A stretch of 64,000 nucleotides of DNA from Combretum micranthum (Eukaryota > Streptophyta > Magnoliopsida > Myrtales > Combretaceae): the NCBI GenBank assembly GCA_024138025.1, contig JAMXBD010000573.1:186001-250000 (forward strand). The letters are read 5' to 3'. Within the stretch, counting starts at the first letter, position 1. Each line of letters starts with the position of its first letter. The notes beneath the pieces were generated by a model that saw only the letters and a list, made by a program, of their open reading frames with translations, ran no database searches and was not told the origin of the DNA. The position numbers and the translations under genes were made by a program. This document shows, piece by piece, positions 9,931 through 20,859 of this stretch.

Positions 9931-10990
9931 CATTGGATAAGAATAAAATCAGGGTTTGTTTAGCATTATATTATTATCTTCACAAGATAAACACCAAACC
10001 TCATGCTAATTCCTTATCCAGACAGATAAATACCATATTTTACTGTTATGTTGTGATAAATGGTTTTAACCATAGAATTTACAAAACATGGGCATATGCT
10101 AAAGCTCAAATTGAGAACTTTATTAATCCTCAATGGAAATGATGTTATTTTGTTGAGAAAGCTAAAGACCTCCTTGAGACTACTCTTCAACATAGCAATT
10201 TTGGGGTAGAACCTTGTTTGATACTAGAATTGAGATTGAAAGATACCGAAGAAAAACAAACATTTAGAAAAAAAAAAATGTTACAAAATGGAAGACTTAT
10301 AGACAACCGAATCCCATATATTGCATACAAAATGACATCCAAAAACAAGATGCATATGAAAGAGCTTGGTCATATGTTTTTTCAATAGAAATAAATCTAT
10401 TGAGAAAATGCCAAACAAAAAATAAAATTCTTCATTGTACAGAATTTCCGGAGACAATTAATTATGATACAAGAATGTTAAAAAAATAATATAGACAGTA
10501 ATTACAATATCACTACAGACTTCTACAAAAACAAAAAAAGAGAGATGGATTTTTGTATATATAAATTTAATATTAATCTTAAACACTTTGATCCAATAAT
10601 CATCATAGATCAAAGATTTACTAAACAAATATTACTAGACTATGGACTAATAAACAATGTCATTGGAACACTCGATCAATATAGGAAAAAGAGAGTTTAA
10701 GACTGCAATTAAAGAGGTTATAAACAATCTCATCTCCATGAATGATACATCAAACAAAGGATTCAGCTTAAAAATCACCATGGCCGTAAGATCAATTCCT
10801 CCAGAATGGTTCAAATATGACATAAGGCCAATAGTGCATAAAACTATCATAAAAGCTAAAGACAATCATGAATATCCAAAACAAATAAAAATGGAGTGTA
10901 ATATTTCTAAAGACATCCGGATTGAAAAATGTATTAACTATGAAATAGCACATTCTACTAAACAACCTAAGATTGTTTCTTAATTTTCCA
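9931..10990 (+). pseudogene. Endogenous pararetrovirus: viroplasmin / transactivator-like remnant
   Basis: The frame 9933-10142 contains YCYVVINGFNHRIYKTWAYA, which has the YVV.NG....IY.TW signature of the viroplasmin (RNase HI N-terminal, PF01693-type) domain carried by caulimovirus inclusion-body/transactivator proteins. After a stop and a frameshift the protein continues with LGHMFFQ-like residues (about 10360), then FDPIIIIDQRFTKQILLDYG (about 10588-10648), and an open C-terminal part at 10657-10983. Family knowledge: such proteins build viral factories and allow reinitiation of translation on polycistronic RNA. A separate gene of this kind argues for a caulimovirus-, soymovirus- or solendovirus-like ancestor, not a badnavirus or petuvirus. 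Broken and not expressible in full. Confidence 0.65.
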
Positions 10991-11219
10991 CGCAAGATAT
11001 ACAATATCTTCTCATCAAGTTACATGATAATCTGATCAACAATCGACAGAAAATATCCTAAACTAGCAGAGATTTATGAAGAGGAAGAAGCCATAGACAC
11101 AAAAGAGATAAGAACAGACTAACAACTAACAATAACAAACAAGATAAGCACAACAGTCCAAAACAGTAAAAGGCGACTGAAGCAAACAAGACAACCAAGC
11201 AATAGACAAAACAGAAGGA

Positions 11220-11540
11220 AAACCCAAAAATGCCCCTAGTTATATAAGTCAGGTAGGGGTATGCCCGATCCTTCAACGTTCCATAAATAGAGGCCTCAGA
11301 CATCACTGATGGACACACAAGTTTTTAGAGAAAGCACAAGTCTTTAAAGACACTTTCCCCATCTCCCCCTTAGTATCATCTAACATCCCCTCTAATTTCC
11401 TTTAGTAATATATTGCCTTAGATATACAGATATTATAGATAGACACCTTGGCTTTTATAAATCTACTCTTGTAATATATCTTAACCTCCATTATGATTAC
11501 CGTTTGTGGATCAATAAAACTTCTGTTTTTCACTTTAAGT
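11220..11540 (+). promoter_or_regulatory. Pararetroviral leader: TATA box and poly(A) signal
   Basis: Downstream of the last viral gene is a TATA-like CATAAATAGAGG at 11282-11293, with a CT-rich stretch after it (11345-11370). An AATAAA at 11513-11518 lies about 230 bp further on. In caulimovirids the genomic promoter and the poly(A) signal sit in the same intergenic region with a terminal redundancy of roughly this length. The long minus-strand frame over 11058-11318 is Leu/Cys-rich and looks like a chance frame. Confidence 0.5.
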
Positions 11541-13690
11541 TTAGCTTGCTTTAGTTTTATTTATAAGTCAATTTTATCTTTGTTGGGGACTTAGCAAAAG
11601 GAAACAGAGCTTATTATTTTGTTTAGAATATTTATAATATGTTAATACCATTAAATTTTCCTTTTCCTTGGAATCTTATCATTCTTTTACTGTTTAAAAA
11701 AATTTACTTTTAACCACTATCAAAATATATTATAATGGAAAAAATTTGTTGTCTCAAGTTTGTTGTTTTCATTATATTCCCACGAATAAACATCTAACAC
11801 TTATTAAAAAATACTTTCTATATTTTAAAATTTTTTATATTTTTTATTTATTTAACATATATCAAATATTTACTAATAAAAACATAATAAAATCAAAATA
11901 TTATGCACGGCAAACACTTTTCTTATCGCAACAACCGTGTGTGTGTGTGTGTGTGAGTCACCTACTTCGGAATAAAAGGTACGGTGTTTTCTGAAAATGG
12001 TCGGTCATTCGTTGAATTATCTATGTGGTCCAAATTAATCTAGATTAGATTTTATAGAGAAAATAAAACGACGCTCATCATGTCTTGGACATAAATCATA
12101 TCAATTCAATGGTAAAATCATTCCAAGGACCGGCAGCTAACCAACCCGTCAACACATGATTTTTTTTTTTTTTTTTTTCCAAAAGAAAATTACTTGAAAT
12201 CTTTTATATTAAAATAAGAATGAATGTATCTCAGCATACAAGGAGTGAATTGTCAACAAACCAATCAAAGGGATAAGGATCTAAAAGCCCATCTAGGATG
12301 AACACATCTTTTTTTACAAGTGCAAGCTGAAATACCCCTTTAATATAAATACTATACAGAAGCGATGAAAAAAAAAAATCTTATATATGCGATGGGACAA
12401 TAAAAAACAAAATGAAAATAAAAATAAAAAAAAATAAAAAAGTAAACAAATGAAAAAGAACTTATGCTAATACTATTAACAAACTAATATTAGCTTGATC
12501 ATTATGGCTACAAACTAACTAGATCTATCACAACCTTGAGAAAGTAAAAACATATTAAAGATGGAAAGATGATAATGGGAATTATAGGAAATTAAAAATC
12601 CTGGTTTAAGTTCAAAAGAAGTAAATTTGTTGATATAAGGTGAATAATAAAGGAGTCAAATTCTACGTATAAATGTTTATGTATATATGCATATGTGTGT
12701 GTACTTTTTAATACTTTTGCCACTTTTATAAATGGCTTGCTCTCTATAGTTTGGATTCATATCATAATCATTATAGCTTGGAATTTCTCCACATACATTG
12801 TAATGAACTGAAACTCTGCCCATTAAGGTATTATCCATTTCGATGAATTGTTACACGGTTTTATTTTTAATGCCAGCTATTTTTAAGATGTCACCCATCC
12901 TAAAAATGCACTTCATTGAGTATGATTAACTTTAAAATTCTAATAAATTCAAGCTATTTCACCAAAATATGTCTCGATAATAGAGTTTCAACACCTTATA
13001 TTTGAGGGATATAACATACTTGGTATTCATTTTTTTCCCCTCTCTATAGAAATTGATTTAAAAATAACGCTTGTATTATAGTGGAAGTGGTTTTTCCAAA
13101 GTTCTTGTTTTGCCTTTTTTAAAAGTAGGAAAAAAATTTAATTAATAGTACATATCACTTGTATATAATCGGTTCAAGTTCTATCAGTGATCGCATGAAA
13201 ATGTTTGGGAATATATAATCCACATGCAATTTTATTTTCGAAACATAATTATCGTATCTTAAAGTAGAATCTCCACTAGTTACGTATTGCCATATATAAG
13301 AAACATTTATTATAAACATTGGTTTTGCAATCACAATTATATAAAATCTAATCAGTGGAGATATGATCATAAGCCTATACAATATAGCGTCTTCTTGACA
13401 ATTGTATCATTCTAAAACTTGTTTGCGAGGGCTATCTGCTATCAAATATGTTATTAAGTCTATATACCAGCGACAAAAACTGGATCATCCTAGCCTCCAA
13501 GGCTCACTAGTATGGTATATTTGAATCATTGAATAGAAAATAAATAAACAAATTTGAAACATTTGATTAAAAAATTTATATCACTAAATTATAAGGATCC
13601 TAATAAATAAGAACCATGACACCACCCCAATATATGAGAATTGTTTTACTTTTTATTGATCCTTTTTTTTTATCGTTTTAAGCAGATTAT
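11541..13690. other. AT-rich intergenic stretch without genes
   Basis: No coding frame with protein-like composition. It holds a (GT)n run at 11939-11956, a T-run of about 18 at 12161-12178 and A-rich stretches around 12400-12450. The 90-bp stretch at 11996-12085 has a diverged relative at 59726-59815 in the same orientation. Nothing else is recognised. Confidence 0.5.
11996..12085 (+). repeat. Dispersed repeat, copy 1
   Basis: Shares TCATTCGTTGAATTAT, then TTAGATTTTATA.AGAAAATAAAA and GACxCTC blocks in the same order with 59726-59815. This suggests two old copies of one repeat, possibly a transposon end; its class is not known. Confidence 0.55.
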
Positions 13691-13694
13691 TTGT

Positions 13695-13830
13695 TAAGAA
13701 TTAGCTACTGGTTGAAAACATATATTTTTACTTATAAACAAATCAAATAAACTAATTATGGACAAGATACAAATGCATATCAAATACAAATACAGATATA
13801 GATAAAAATTAGATAATCCAAACATATGGT
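13695..13830. mobile_element. Tourist-like MITE fragment
   Basis: The stretch TTACTTATAAACAAATCAAA with following (A)CAAATACAAATACAGATA and a terminal AGATAATCCAAACA is the reverse-complement counterpart of other copies in this window (39911-40142, 59925-60110, 63040-63215). The right end matches the TGTTTGGAT-type inverted repeat of PIF/Tourist elements. I see no matching left end, so it is probably truncated. Confidence 0.55.
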
Positions 13831-15030
13831 TAAATCTATTGCATCACTATATAAAAACCGTAGGCTGTATTGCTTAGCTATGCTTGGTATCTGTTGTCCA
13901 TGCCTGACTTGATTCTTATAATAACTTTCTTACAGCGTTTTAATTAGGGGTTGCTGAGCATATGTGCTGATAGAATGTTGTAAGGATCGATCACTAAATG
14001 CCTTCACAAAAAGATTGGAAAAAAAAAATATTTATTCGGTTTTATACAGTATGTAAATATATACGTAAAACATCAAAATAAAATTTCGGCATATACTCGT
14101 GCCAAAAAATTTCAAATATCTTTATTCTTATTACAATTCACTTTTCCTTTGCCAGTATATAGAAGGAAAGACAAAAAAATTCAATAACCCGTGCTTATAG
14201 CAGAATTAATGCCATTATAATTATTGAACATTTTAGATCCATCCAATTATGTTTAAAATCATAAAATTTTTTCACACTAAATTTTTATAATCATTTTAAT
14301 AATATTATAGACGTTACAATCATGTGACAAGATCATAAAAATTTCAATAAAATATATAGTAATTCTAAGTCTTCTAGCATCTAATCAACCAGATGATAAT
14401 AAAAATTAATCCTATAAAAATTCCAATGATGAGATGAATTGACAGTTATCACAAGTATCATCTGCTTAGACAAGCATACTATAATAATAATAAAAATAAT
14501 AATAATAAAACTATAGCTGAATGAGATAAACCCAACGAACTCCAAAACAATCCTAAAAGATGTCTGTACACATATAATTTACTAGAGTGTTCCAGATAAA
14601 GTCACTATAACATTCCCATCAGTTGTCATCCATCAATGGCTGCTCCCGGAAAGTGAAAGGCACTCAGGCGCACTTGGATTCCAATTCCATTTACATATCA
14701 ATTTTGCATTGTACCTGCTTGATTTATTTGAATTCAGACCCATGCGTGGACAGAACAATACAAGTTGGATACTCAAATCTTCATCACCACCCGCCATCAC
14801 CACACACCACCACATATCATCGTAAATGCAATAATAATCTTGGACTGGTCGAAAGGAGAATAGGTGGAAAAGAACTGCCTTTTTGATCTTTTTGGATTTA
14901 GCTATGTACTCTACCCAATAATACGAGGTCCACGTTTGGCATGCGATCGCTCTCTGCCGGATACATAAGAACAAAGTGTCGATGTTGTTAATATCATTTT
15001 ACATGCCTGCTTTAAGTGACCGAGATTCTT
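13831..15030. other. Intergenic stretch, partly less AT-rich (14590-14980)
   Basis: Mostly AT-rich with an (AAT)n-like patch at 14480-14510. Between 14590 and 14980 the base composition becomes balanced, with CACCACCCGCCATCACCACA-type words. Frames of 87 codons (+) and 113 codons (-) overlap there, but neither resembles a known protein and each looks like a by-product of the other. It may be a leftover gene edge or an unrecognised repeat. Confidence 0.35.
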
Positions 15031-15032
15031 TC

Positions 15033-15215
15033 AATCTTGTAACTTTCACGAGAGCGAAAAAAGAAAAAGGAAAATCCATTTTGTATCAATACTAGGAGTG
15101 GGCATGATTGATTTGATTTGGTTTTAACTTTCGCAAGAGTGAAAAAAAAGAAAGATCTATTTGTATTAATACTAATGGTGGACATGAATTGATTTGGTTT
15201 GGTTTTTACTAAAAC
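15033..15215. repeat. About 85-bp imperfect tandem duplication
   Basis: Two adjacent copies of a unit that begins AACTTTC(A/G)C(G/A)AGAG(C/T)G, continues through an A/G-rich run and TTGTAT(C/T)AATACTA, and ends with a TTGATTTGGTTT-like run. Copy 1 is about 15040-15125 and copy 2 about 15126-15210. The following bases to 15400 contain related TTTGGTT words. Confidence 0.7.
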
Positions 15216-17703
15216 CAAACTAAACCTAATTTACGGTTTGATTTTTCTTTCATCTCTAATCAAATCCTTAAATAACGATTTACTTCAGATTAGAAATTTT
15301 CTAAACTATTAAATAACGGTTGGTTCGATTTGCATTACAGATTAAATCAAAATTCTAACAAAAATTTTTCTTTGTTCTAACTTTTTTACAATTATGTAGA
15401 TACTTAAATATTTATATCACTTTACAAAGTTTGTATTGCAAACCATGATAAAATATTTCATGAATTCATCATACTTTTAATCTATAATCCTCTATAAAAT
15501 CAATTATCCACCAATAAAATACATTTACTAAGTAATATATAGTAAGTTATAATTTATAATTTTTAATAGAACCATCAAGTCAATTATCTGCCAATAAATT
15601 TAGTCAAAATAAAAAATCATCTAATTAATACGCTATGTGTTTAAAAAAAAAAGACTATATGTGTCAGTAAAATTTTTTATTAAGTTTTGTAGAAGATAAA
15701 TTGTGTATTTAAATTTTACTAATAATTATATGCTATTCACCTATGTACAGGACTTACTAATAGCAAGCAAGCCTTTAAAATTTTGGCTGATAAATGGGAC
15801 TAGAAGTTTAAACAAGTTATTGCATTTCTCCATGTTTGTTAAATTGTTAACGGCCCAACTTATAATACTCGGCCCACTAATTGACCTAGTTCCATTCCTA
15901 CATCACTTGTAATTCATAAGAAAACGTGGGGTTTTATGCTTGCAAGCATAACCCCAACTGAAATATTATATTCAACCAAAGTTTCGCTTGTGAAATTTAC
16001 TATAGTACTTACAATTATAATTTTTTTGCTTATGATTATTTGCCATGTCACTCTTTCAAAGACGATAAAAATAATAAATTTGATGGATAATTTTTTTAGA
16101 TATGATATTTAATATTTTTAAACTTTAAATATCAAATTTAATAAGAATAAGTTTGATTGGGTGTGATACTTTGCAATTTTAAATTTCACATGTAAAATTT
16201 TTTATAGAAAAGAGTAAACTTTAAGTAGTGATTTTATTATTATTATAATGGAGAATAAAAGCTTATTCGAGTAGCTACACTAAGAAAAAGGGATTAGAGG
16301 AACTAGTTCGTGGGTACGTGAGTTGGTTACCCTTTTCTAATTTGATTTGTCTATTATATTTATATTTGTTGTTATAATCTTGTTTTGCAAGAATTCATAG
16401 GGTTCACTGCGTTGGTTACCCATATTTATGATAGATCAATTCACAATCAAGAAAAGCAGAAAATCAACCATCTTCTTAGTTTTATGGTTTGTGAAAACGA
16501 TATAAATTAACTTCCTTGGATATGACTTACCAAAATATATGTTCACTTAATCCAATATCATTCATAAAAAATTAAAAGAAATGGTGCTTGTCAATTGCTT
16601 TATGATTGATAAAAATAAGGATTTTAAAAGGAATAATCTCTATCAAGAAAGCCTTTGCAATATTTAATAATCGTTAATTACAGACTAACAAGATTAAAAG
16701 CATTATAAAAAGCAAATATAAACGTAATAAAAAGTTTGCCAGTTACACTTCGGCTAATAGTAATCAGCTGACGCAACGAGCGGGTCCTTCGAATGGCATG
16801 CATAATGTTTCGGTTTCCCAAGCTTCCCTCCAGCAAAAATTTTGCTCTTTCTTTATATCCGGTGATTCCATTATTTATGATATTACATATGATCCCATGG
16901 CTTTGAATAAGATCAAAGAACATCTTCAAATTCCTCTATAACTTGTGAATCAAATTTGATTTATTGGACAGGTAGGTGTTGGATTCCCATCATTATCACG
17001 ATTCGTAAAAATTTGTCCACAAATATGAGGTGTATTCATCTTTAAGAAGGTAAAGCCCTGAATTAAACACATTAAATGTAGCGAATACTCTATGGTTTTC
17101 ATCAGTTCAATGTAAAGACGTTGTCATTAATTTCTTTGCTCTCTAACCCGCAAAGCTCTCCTTTTCTAATTCTCAAATATATGTAAACAACATCACCCTG
17201 GTAAGATACCATTGGCATCTTCTTTAACTACCTTGCTCTTTGTACCACTCTTTCTATTTGGTACAATGATTAAGGACTTTCTTATATTGTTTCTAAACTT
17301 TGCTTTATTAGATTCGCTTTACATATCCTTTCTTGAACTAGATTTTTTAATAAAACCATTGAAATTAATAGGATTATAACTGCAAACCATCGTAAAGGAT
17401 GACTTACACCTTAAATTATGTACCTTATGACTATGATCACCCTAATAAATTAACGGCCCAATCAAGCTATTTGTTAGGGTAGTTTTGACAACCCTAATAA
17501 CCCAAATCTAATACAATGCTCTCTAATTCATATGATATTCACATTGCAAAATACAATCATAACCCTGTGGTTTGTGTTACGATATAAGGACTTGTAAAGT
17601 CAATAACTTCTCTTCTTTTAGATCGTTGGAAATTAAGACAATATGGTGGAGATTTCTCTAAACTTCCTCTTTCAAGTGTTGACTGTAAGTTTGGTATGAA
17701 CAT
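15216..17703. other. AT-rich intergenic stretch
   Basis: No recognised gene. The single frame worth mention is the minus-strand ORF at 16678-16929, listed separately. Sequence is mostly AT-rich with scattered homopolymers. Confidence 0.4.
16678..16929 (-). CDS. Hypothetical 83-codon ORF, possible exon or gene fragment
   Basis: Minus-strand ORF starting MKMFFDLIQSHGIICNIINN. The middle (YKERAKFLLEGSLGNRNIMH, then AIRRTRSLRQLITISRSVTG) has balanced composition and fewer AT-driven residues than chance frames in this region, so it may be an exon or an old gene fragment. The C-terminal third is Phe/Asn-rich and looks like read-through into non-coding DNA. No family recognised. Confidence 0.2.
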   Translation of the reverse strand: MKMFFDLIQSHGIICNIINNGITGYKERAKFLLEGSLGNRNIMHAIRRTRSLRQLITISRSVTGKLFITFIFAFYNAFNLVSL

Positions 17704-17979
17704 TGTGAGAAAATGACTTGATGAGTTTATTCATAAATTTTATTCCACATGGGATATTTGTCAATTAAATCTTGTGTTTTTATTGAAGTATGTCTTGTTA
17801 TAGGCTTAAGTGTGTTTAGTAAGTGTTTTGAATTAAGACCACATACACGGATCACCCAATCGAGCCTAGTGTTTGTCGATTTGAACCTCAATTGTGTTAG
17901 AATTCATTTTTAAGATAATGGCTCATCCATGACACAATCGATAAGTCCTTTTTGTAGTTTTATCCTTCCATTTCTTATA
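17704..17979 (+). repeat. 5' LTR of copia element (internally deleted)
   Basis: Shares its start (TGTGAGAAAATGACTTGATG, against TGTAAGAAAATGGCTTGATG in the 3' LTR), the block CCACATGGGATATTTGTC and the end block ACA(C/G)(A)ATC(G)ATAAGT...CATTTCTTATA with the 3' LTR. It is about 276 bp against about 623 bp, so it lacks roughly 350 bp of the middle. Confidence 0.7.
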
Positions 17980-17992
17980 ATTTGAAAGCGAA

Positions 17993-18960
17993 ATGGCTAT
18001 TACTTTGACCAAAACACTTCCAAATCTCTATAAGCTGGAGCCTTTAGATGGAACCAATTACAAACATTGGTCCCAAAAGTTACGTATATTCTTCAAATAA
18101 CTAGAGGTGAATTATATCCTCTTTACAAAGTATCTAGCAAAGGCTCACACTAGCAACATGCCTGTCAATCTATTAAATATGCCCCCTATTGAAAAGGTTA
18201 AAGCCTCGCAAGATGAAGTACGGGAAAAATTCGAAAAAGATAATAAGACAGTAAGAGAGCACCTACTAAATCATATGACTAACTCTCTCTTTAATTTGTT
18301 TGTCAACCAGAAATCTGCCAAGATCATTTGGGATACCTTAGAAATGAGATATGAAGCTAATGATGCATGAAAGAAAAAAATACATCATCGGAAAGTGGTT
18401 AGAGTTCTAGATGGTTGATGACAAGCCAATCATGAAGCAAGTGAATGAGTATGAAAATCTAGTAAGTGATATTAACAGCGAAGGTATGAAAATGTGTGAA
18501 ATTCTGCAGCCAATTGTATTGATAGAAAAGTTTCCACCTTTTTTGGAGTGATTATAGAAATCATCTCAAGAATAAGAAAAAGGACCCGACCCTATAGGAG
18601 TTTATCAGTCACATGAGAACCAAGGCGATAGATTAAAAGATAAGCAAATTTCCTCTTCTTCATTTCCTATTAAAGCTAACCTTGTTGAGTCTGCTAGTGC
18701 CATTAGAGACAAGTTTAAAATCAAAGAAAAGAAAATTCAAAAAGGTGGCTAATTAAAAAAGTAGCTCAAGAGTGATGAGGGCAAAATTAAGAGAAAGCAG
18801 GTTACTTTCTACGTTTGTAGCAAAACTAACCACAAGATGTATCAGTGCTTCCATAGGAAGAATCAATAGAATCCAAACAAGAAATCAATGCCTCTTCCAC
18901 AACCTGCACCTCAAGCTAACTATACAAACAAAGACATTATTGCTACTATAGTAGTGGTTT
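17993..18960 (+). pseudogene. Copia gag remnant
   Basis: Starts at ATG 17993 with MAITLTKTLPNLYKLEPLDG, where the LxGxNYxxW-type N-terminus of copia gag (UBN2-like) is visible as LDGTNYKHWSQKL. The open frame 18107-18370 covers the middle with WDTLEMRYEAND. Later pieces are YENLVSDINSEGMKM and a CCHC-like zinc knuckle region near 18808-18860 (FYVCSKTNHKMYQCFHR). Gag forms the particle that packages the element's RNA. Stops at about 18098 and 18368 and frameshifts break it. Confidence 0.75.
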
Positions 18961-20400
18961 GGTTAAAAATAGAACAGATTGGGTGATCGACACTGGAGCT
19001 TCAAGACACCTGTGTGCCAATTAGAAATTGTTCTACCATTTTGAGACGCTACAGATGGAGAATATGGGGATAAAGGCAGACCAAGTGCTTATACTTTTAA
19101 TTTTTAGCAAATTAGTATCTCATCTTTAGATTGTGGCAAATTAGTACCCATACTTTCAAAGTATGAGTGATTCAATGCTTCTATTAAATAATATTTAGTA
19201 GACATTTACTTTGATAATAAAATAATGGCAAATGCTTGGTTTGTCATTATCTAATCATCATATTATACGATCAACAAATATTATTTAATAGAGGTCCTGA
19301 ATCACACATACATTGAAAGTACGGGTACTAATTTGTCAAAATCTAAAGATGAAATACCAAATTGCCAAAAATTAAAAGTATAAACACTTAACTTACCCTT
19401 ATCCCGTAGAATGTATCTGCATGAGGAACTCCACCACTATAGGAGTGCTTGGTAAAGGGAAAGTTTTTATTAAATTAACATATGGAAAAACCTTAGCTTT
19501 AAACAATGTTTTATATGTGCCTTCCTAGCATAGGAATTTTGTCTCTAGCAGTTTACTTAATAAGGTTGATTTGGAAATTGTTTTTTAGGCTAATTATGTT
19601 ATTAACACTAAAAATGGGGATTTTATGGGGAAAGAGTGCTTATCTATTGGACTATTTATTTTGAACACTTTTGTTGATGTTGATGTTAATGTTAATGCTT
19701 GTACTTCTTCTTGTATTGTTGAATCTATCAATTTATTGCATGGTAGGTTAGAACATGTGAATTGTGTCTCAATTAAAAAACCAAAAAACATGCATTTGAT
19801 AGAAACTATGGATGATGATAATTGATCCAAATGCTCCATCTATGTAGAAGCCAACCTTGTCAAAAAAACATTTCAAACTTATCCTAACTAAAAGTAGTAA
19901 ATTACTTGAATTAATGCATTCAAATCTAGCAGGCTATAAGAACACTGTTAGTAAAGGCAGTTAAAGGTATTCTATTAACTTTGTTGATGATTTTACAAGA
20001 TATGCCAAAATTTATTTGTTGAAATTAAAAGATGAGGCTATAGAAATGTTTTAAAAATATAAAGCAAAATTAGAAAATCAATTGGATGAGAAAATCAAAA
20101 GACTTAGGTCCAGTAGGGGTAGAGAATATAGAACACATTTTTTAAGGAATTTTGTGAAACAAATGGCATTATACATGAAACTACTGTTCCATATACACCA
20201 CAACAAAATAGAATAGCTAAAGGGAAAAATAGAACACTTAAAGAAATGATGAATGTCAACTTATTGAGTTTTGGTATGTCTGACAACATGTGGAGGTAAG
20301 CTATTTTATCTGCATGTTATATTCTTAATAGGATCCCTCATAAAAAATTAGATAAAACCCCTTATGAAATGTGAAAAGGTTTTGCACATAACTGAAATTA
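18961..20400 (+). pseudogene. Copia protease and integrase remnant (interrupted by a MITE)
   Basis: The protease active site is seen as WVIDTGASRHLC (18980-19015). After the MITE (19066-19405) the frame resumes with a GKVFIKLTYGKTL segment and LALNNVLYVPS. The integrase core follows, with [20 protein letters not shown] (about 20151-20210), its catalytic-Glu region [12 protein letters not shown], and ACYILNRIPHKKLDKTPYEM (about 20312-20370), a standard copia integrase end. Multiple stops occur, and part of the HHCC zinc-binding region is hard to read (LLHGRLEHVN). Confidence 0.75.
19066..19405. mobile_element. Mutator-like MITE (long inverted repeats, about 9-bp target duplication)
   Basis: 340-bp element with inverted repeats of about 90 bp: the left side (GGGGATAAAGGCAGACCAAG...) matches the reverse complement of the right side (GGGATAAGGGTAAGTTAAG...) with about 85% identity by eye. 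The match includes CTTATACTTTTAATTTTT and AAATTAGTACCC. The 9 bp before it (GGAGAATAT) and after it (GTAGAATGT) agree at 7 positions, which suits a Mutator-type 9-bp duplication. There is no coding capacity. It interrupts the copia protease/integrase junction. Confidence 0.75.
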
Positions 20401-20859
20401 GGGGTGTTTAGCAAAATTTGGATTACTAAACTTTAGAAACACCAATATAGGACCTAAAACCTTTTATTGGGTATTTATTAATTATGCTCAAAATAATGTT
20501 GCATATAGATTTGTGTCATTGAATGATTATACCATATGTGAATCTAAAAATACATAATTTTTTAAACAATATTTCCAATAAAGAAAAATGATATTAATGA
20601 TGTTGCTACTCAATCTAATATTGCTTTGGTGCTTGCTTTTGTCCCTGTTGTGTGTATCGATTCTACTTCAATTGAATTTATAAATGAACCTAGAAGTACC
20701 AAAGGATGAAAAAATAGAAAGTGGTTTTGGGAAAATTTGATCACTACTATCCTAATTCAAAATAATAATTTTGAAACAATAAATGAATATATAGTATCTA
20801 CTTATTTAATTGAAGAAGATCCTAAAACATATGAAGAAGAAATGACCTCTATAGATACT

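Noticed and set aside
11058..11318. 86-codon minus-strand ORF with many Leu, Cys and Val
   Set aside because: Antisense to the pararetroviral leader and its A-rich upstream part; looks like a membrane protein only by composition.
14623..14974. Overlapping plus and minus ORFs in a balanced-composition patch
   Set aside because: Both frames are open mainly because stop codons are rare at this composition; neither has a recognisable motif. Left as part of the intergenic description.
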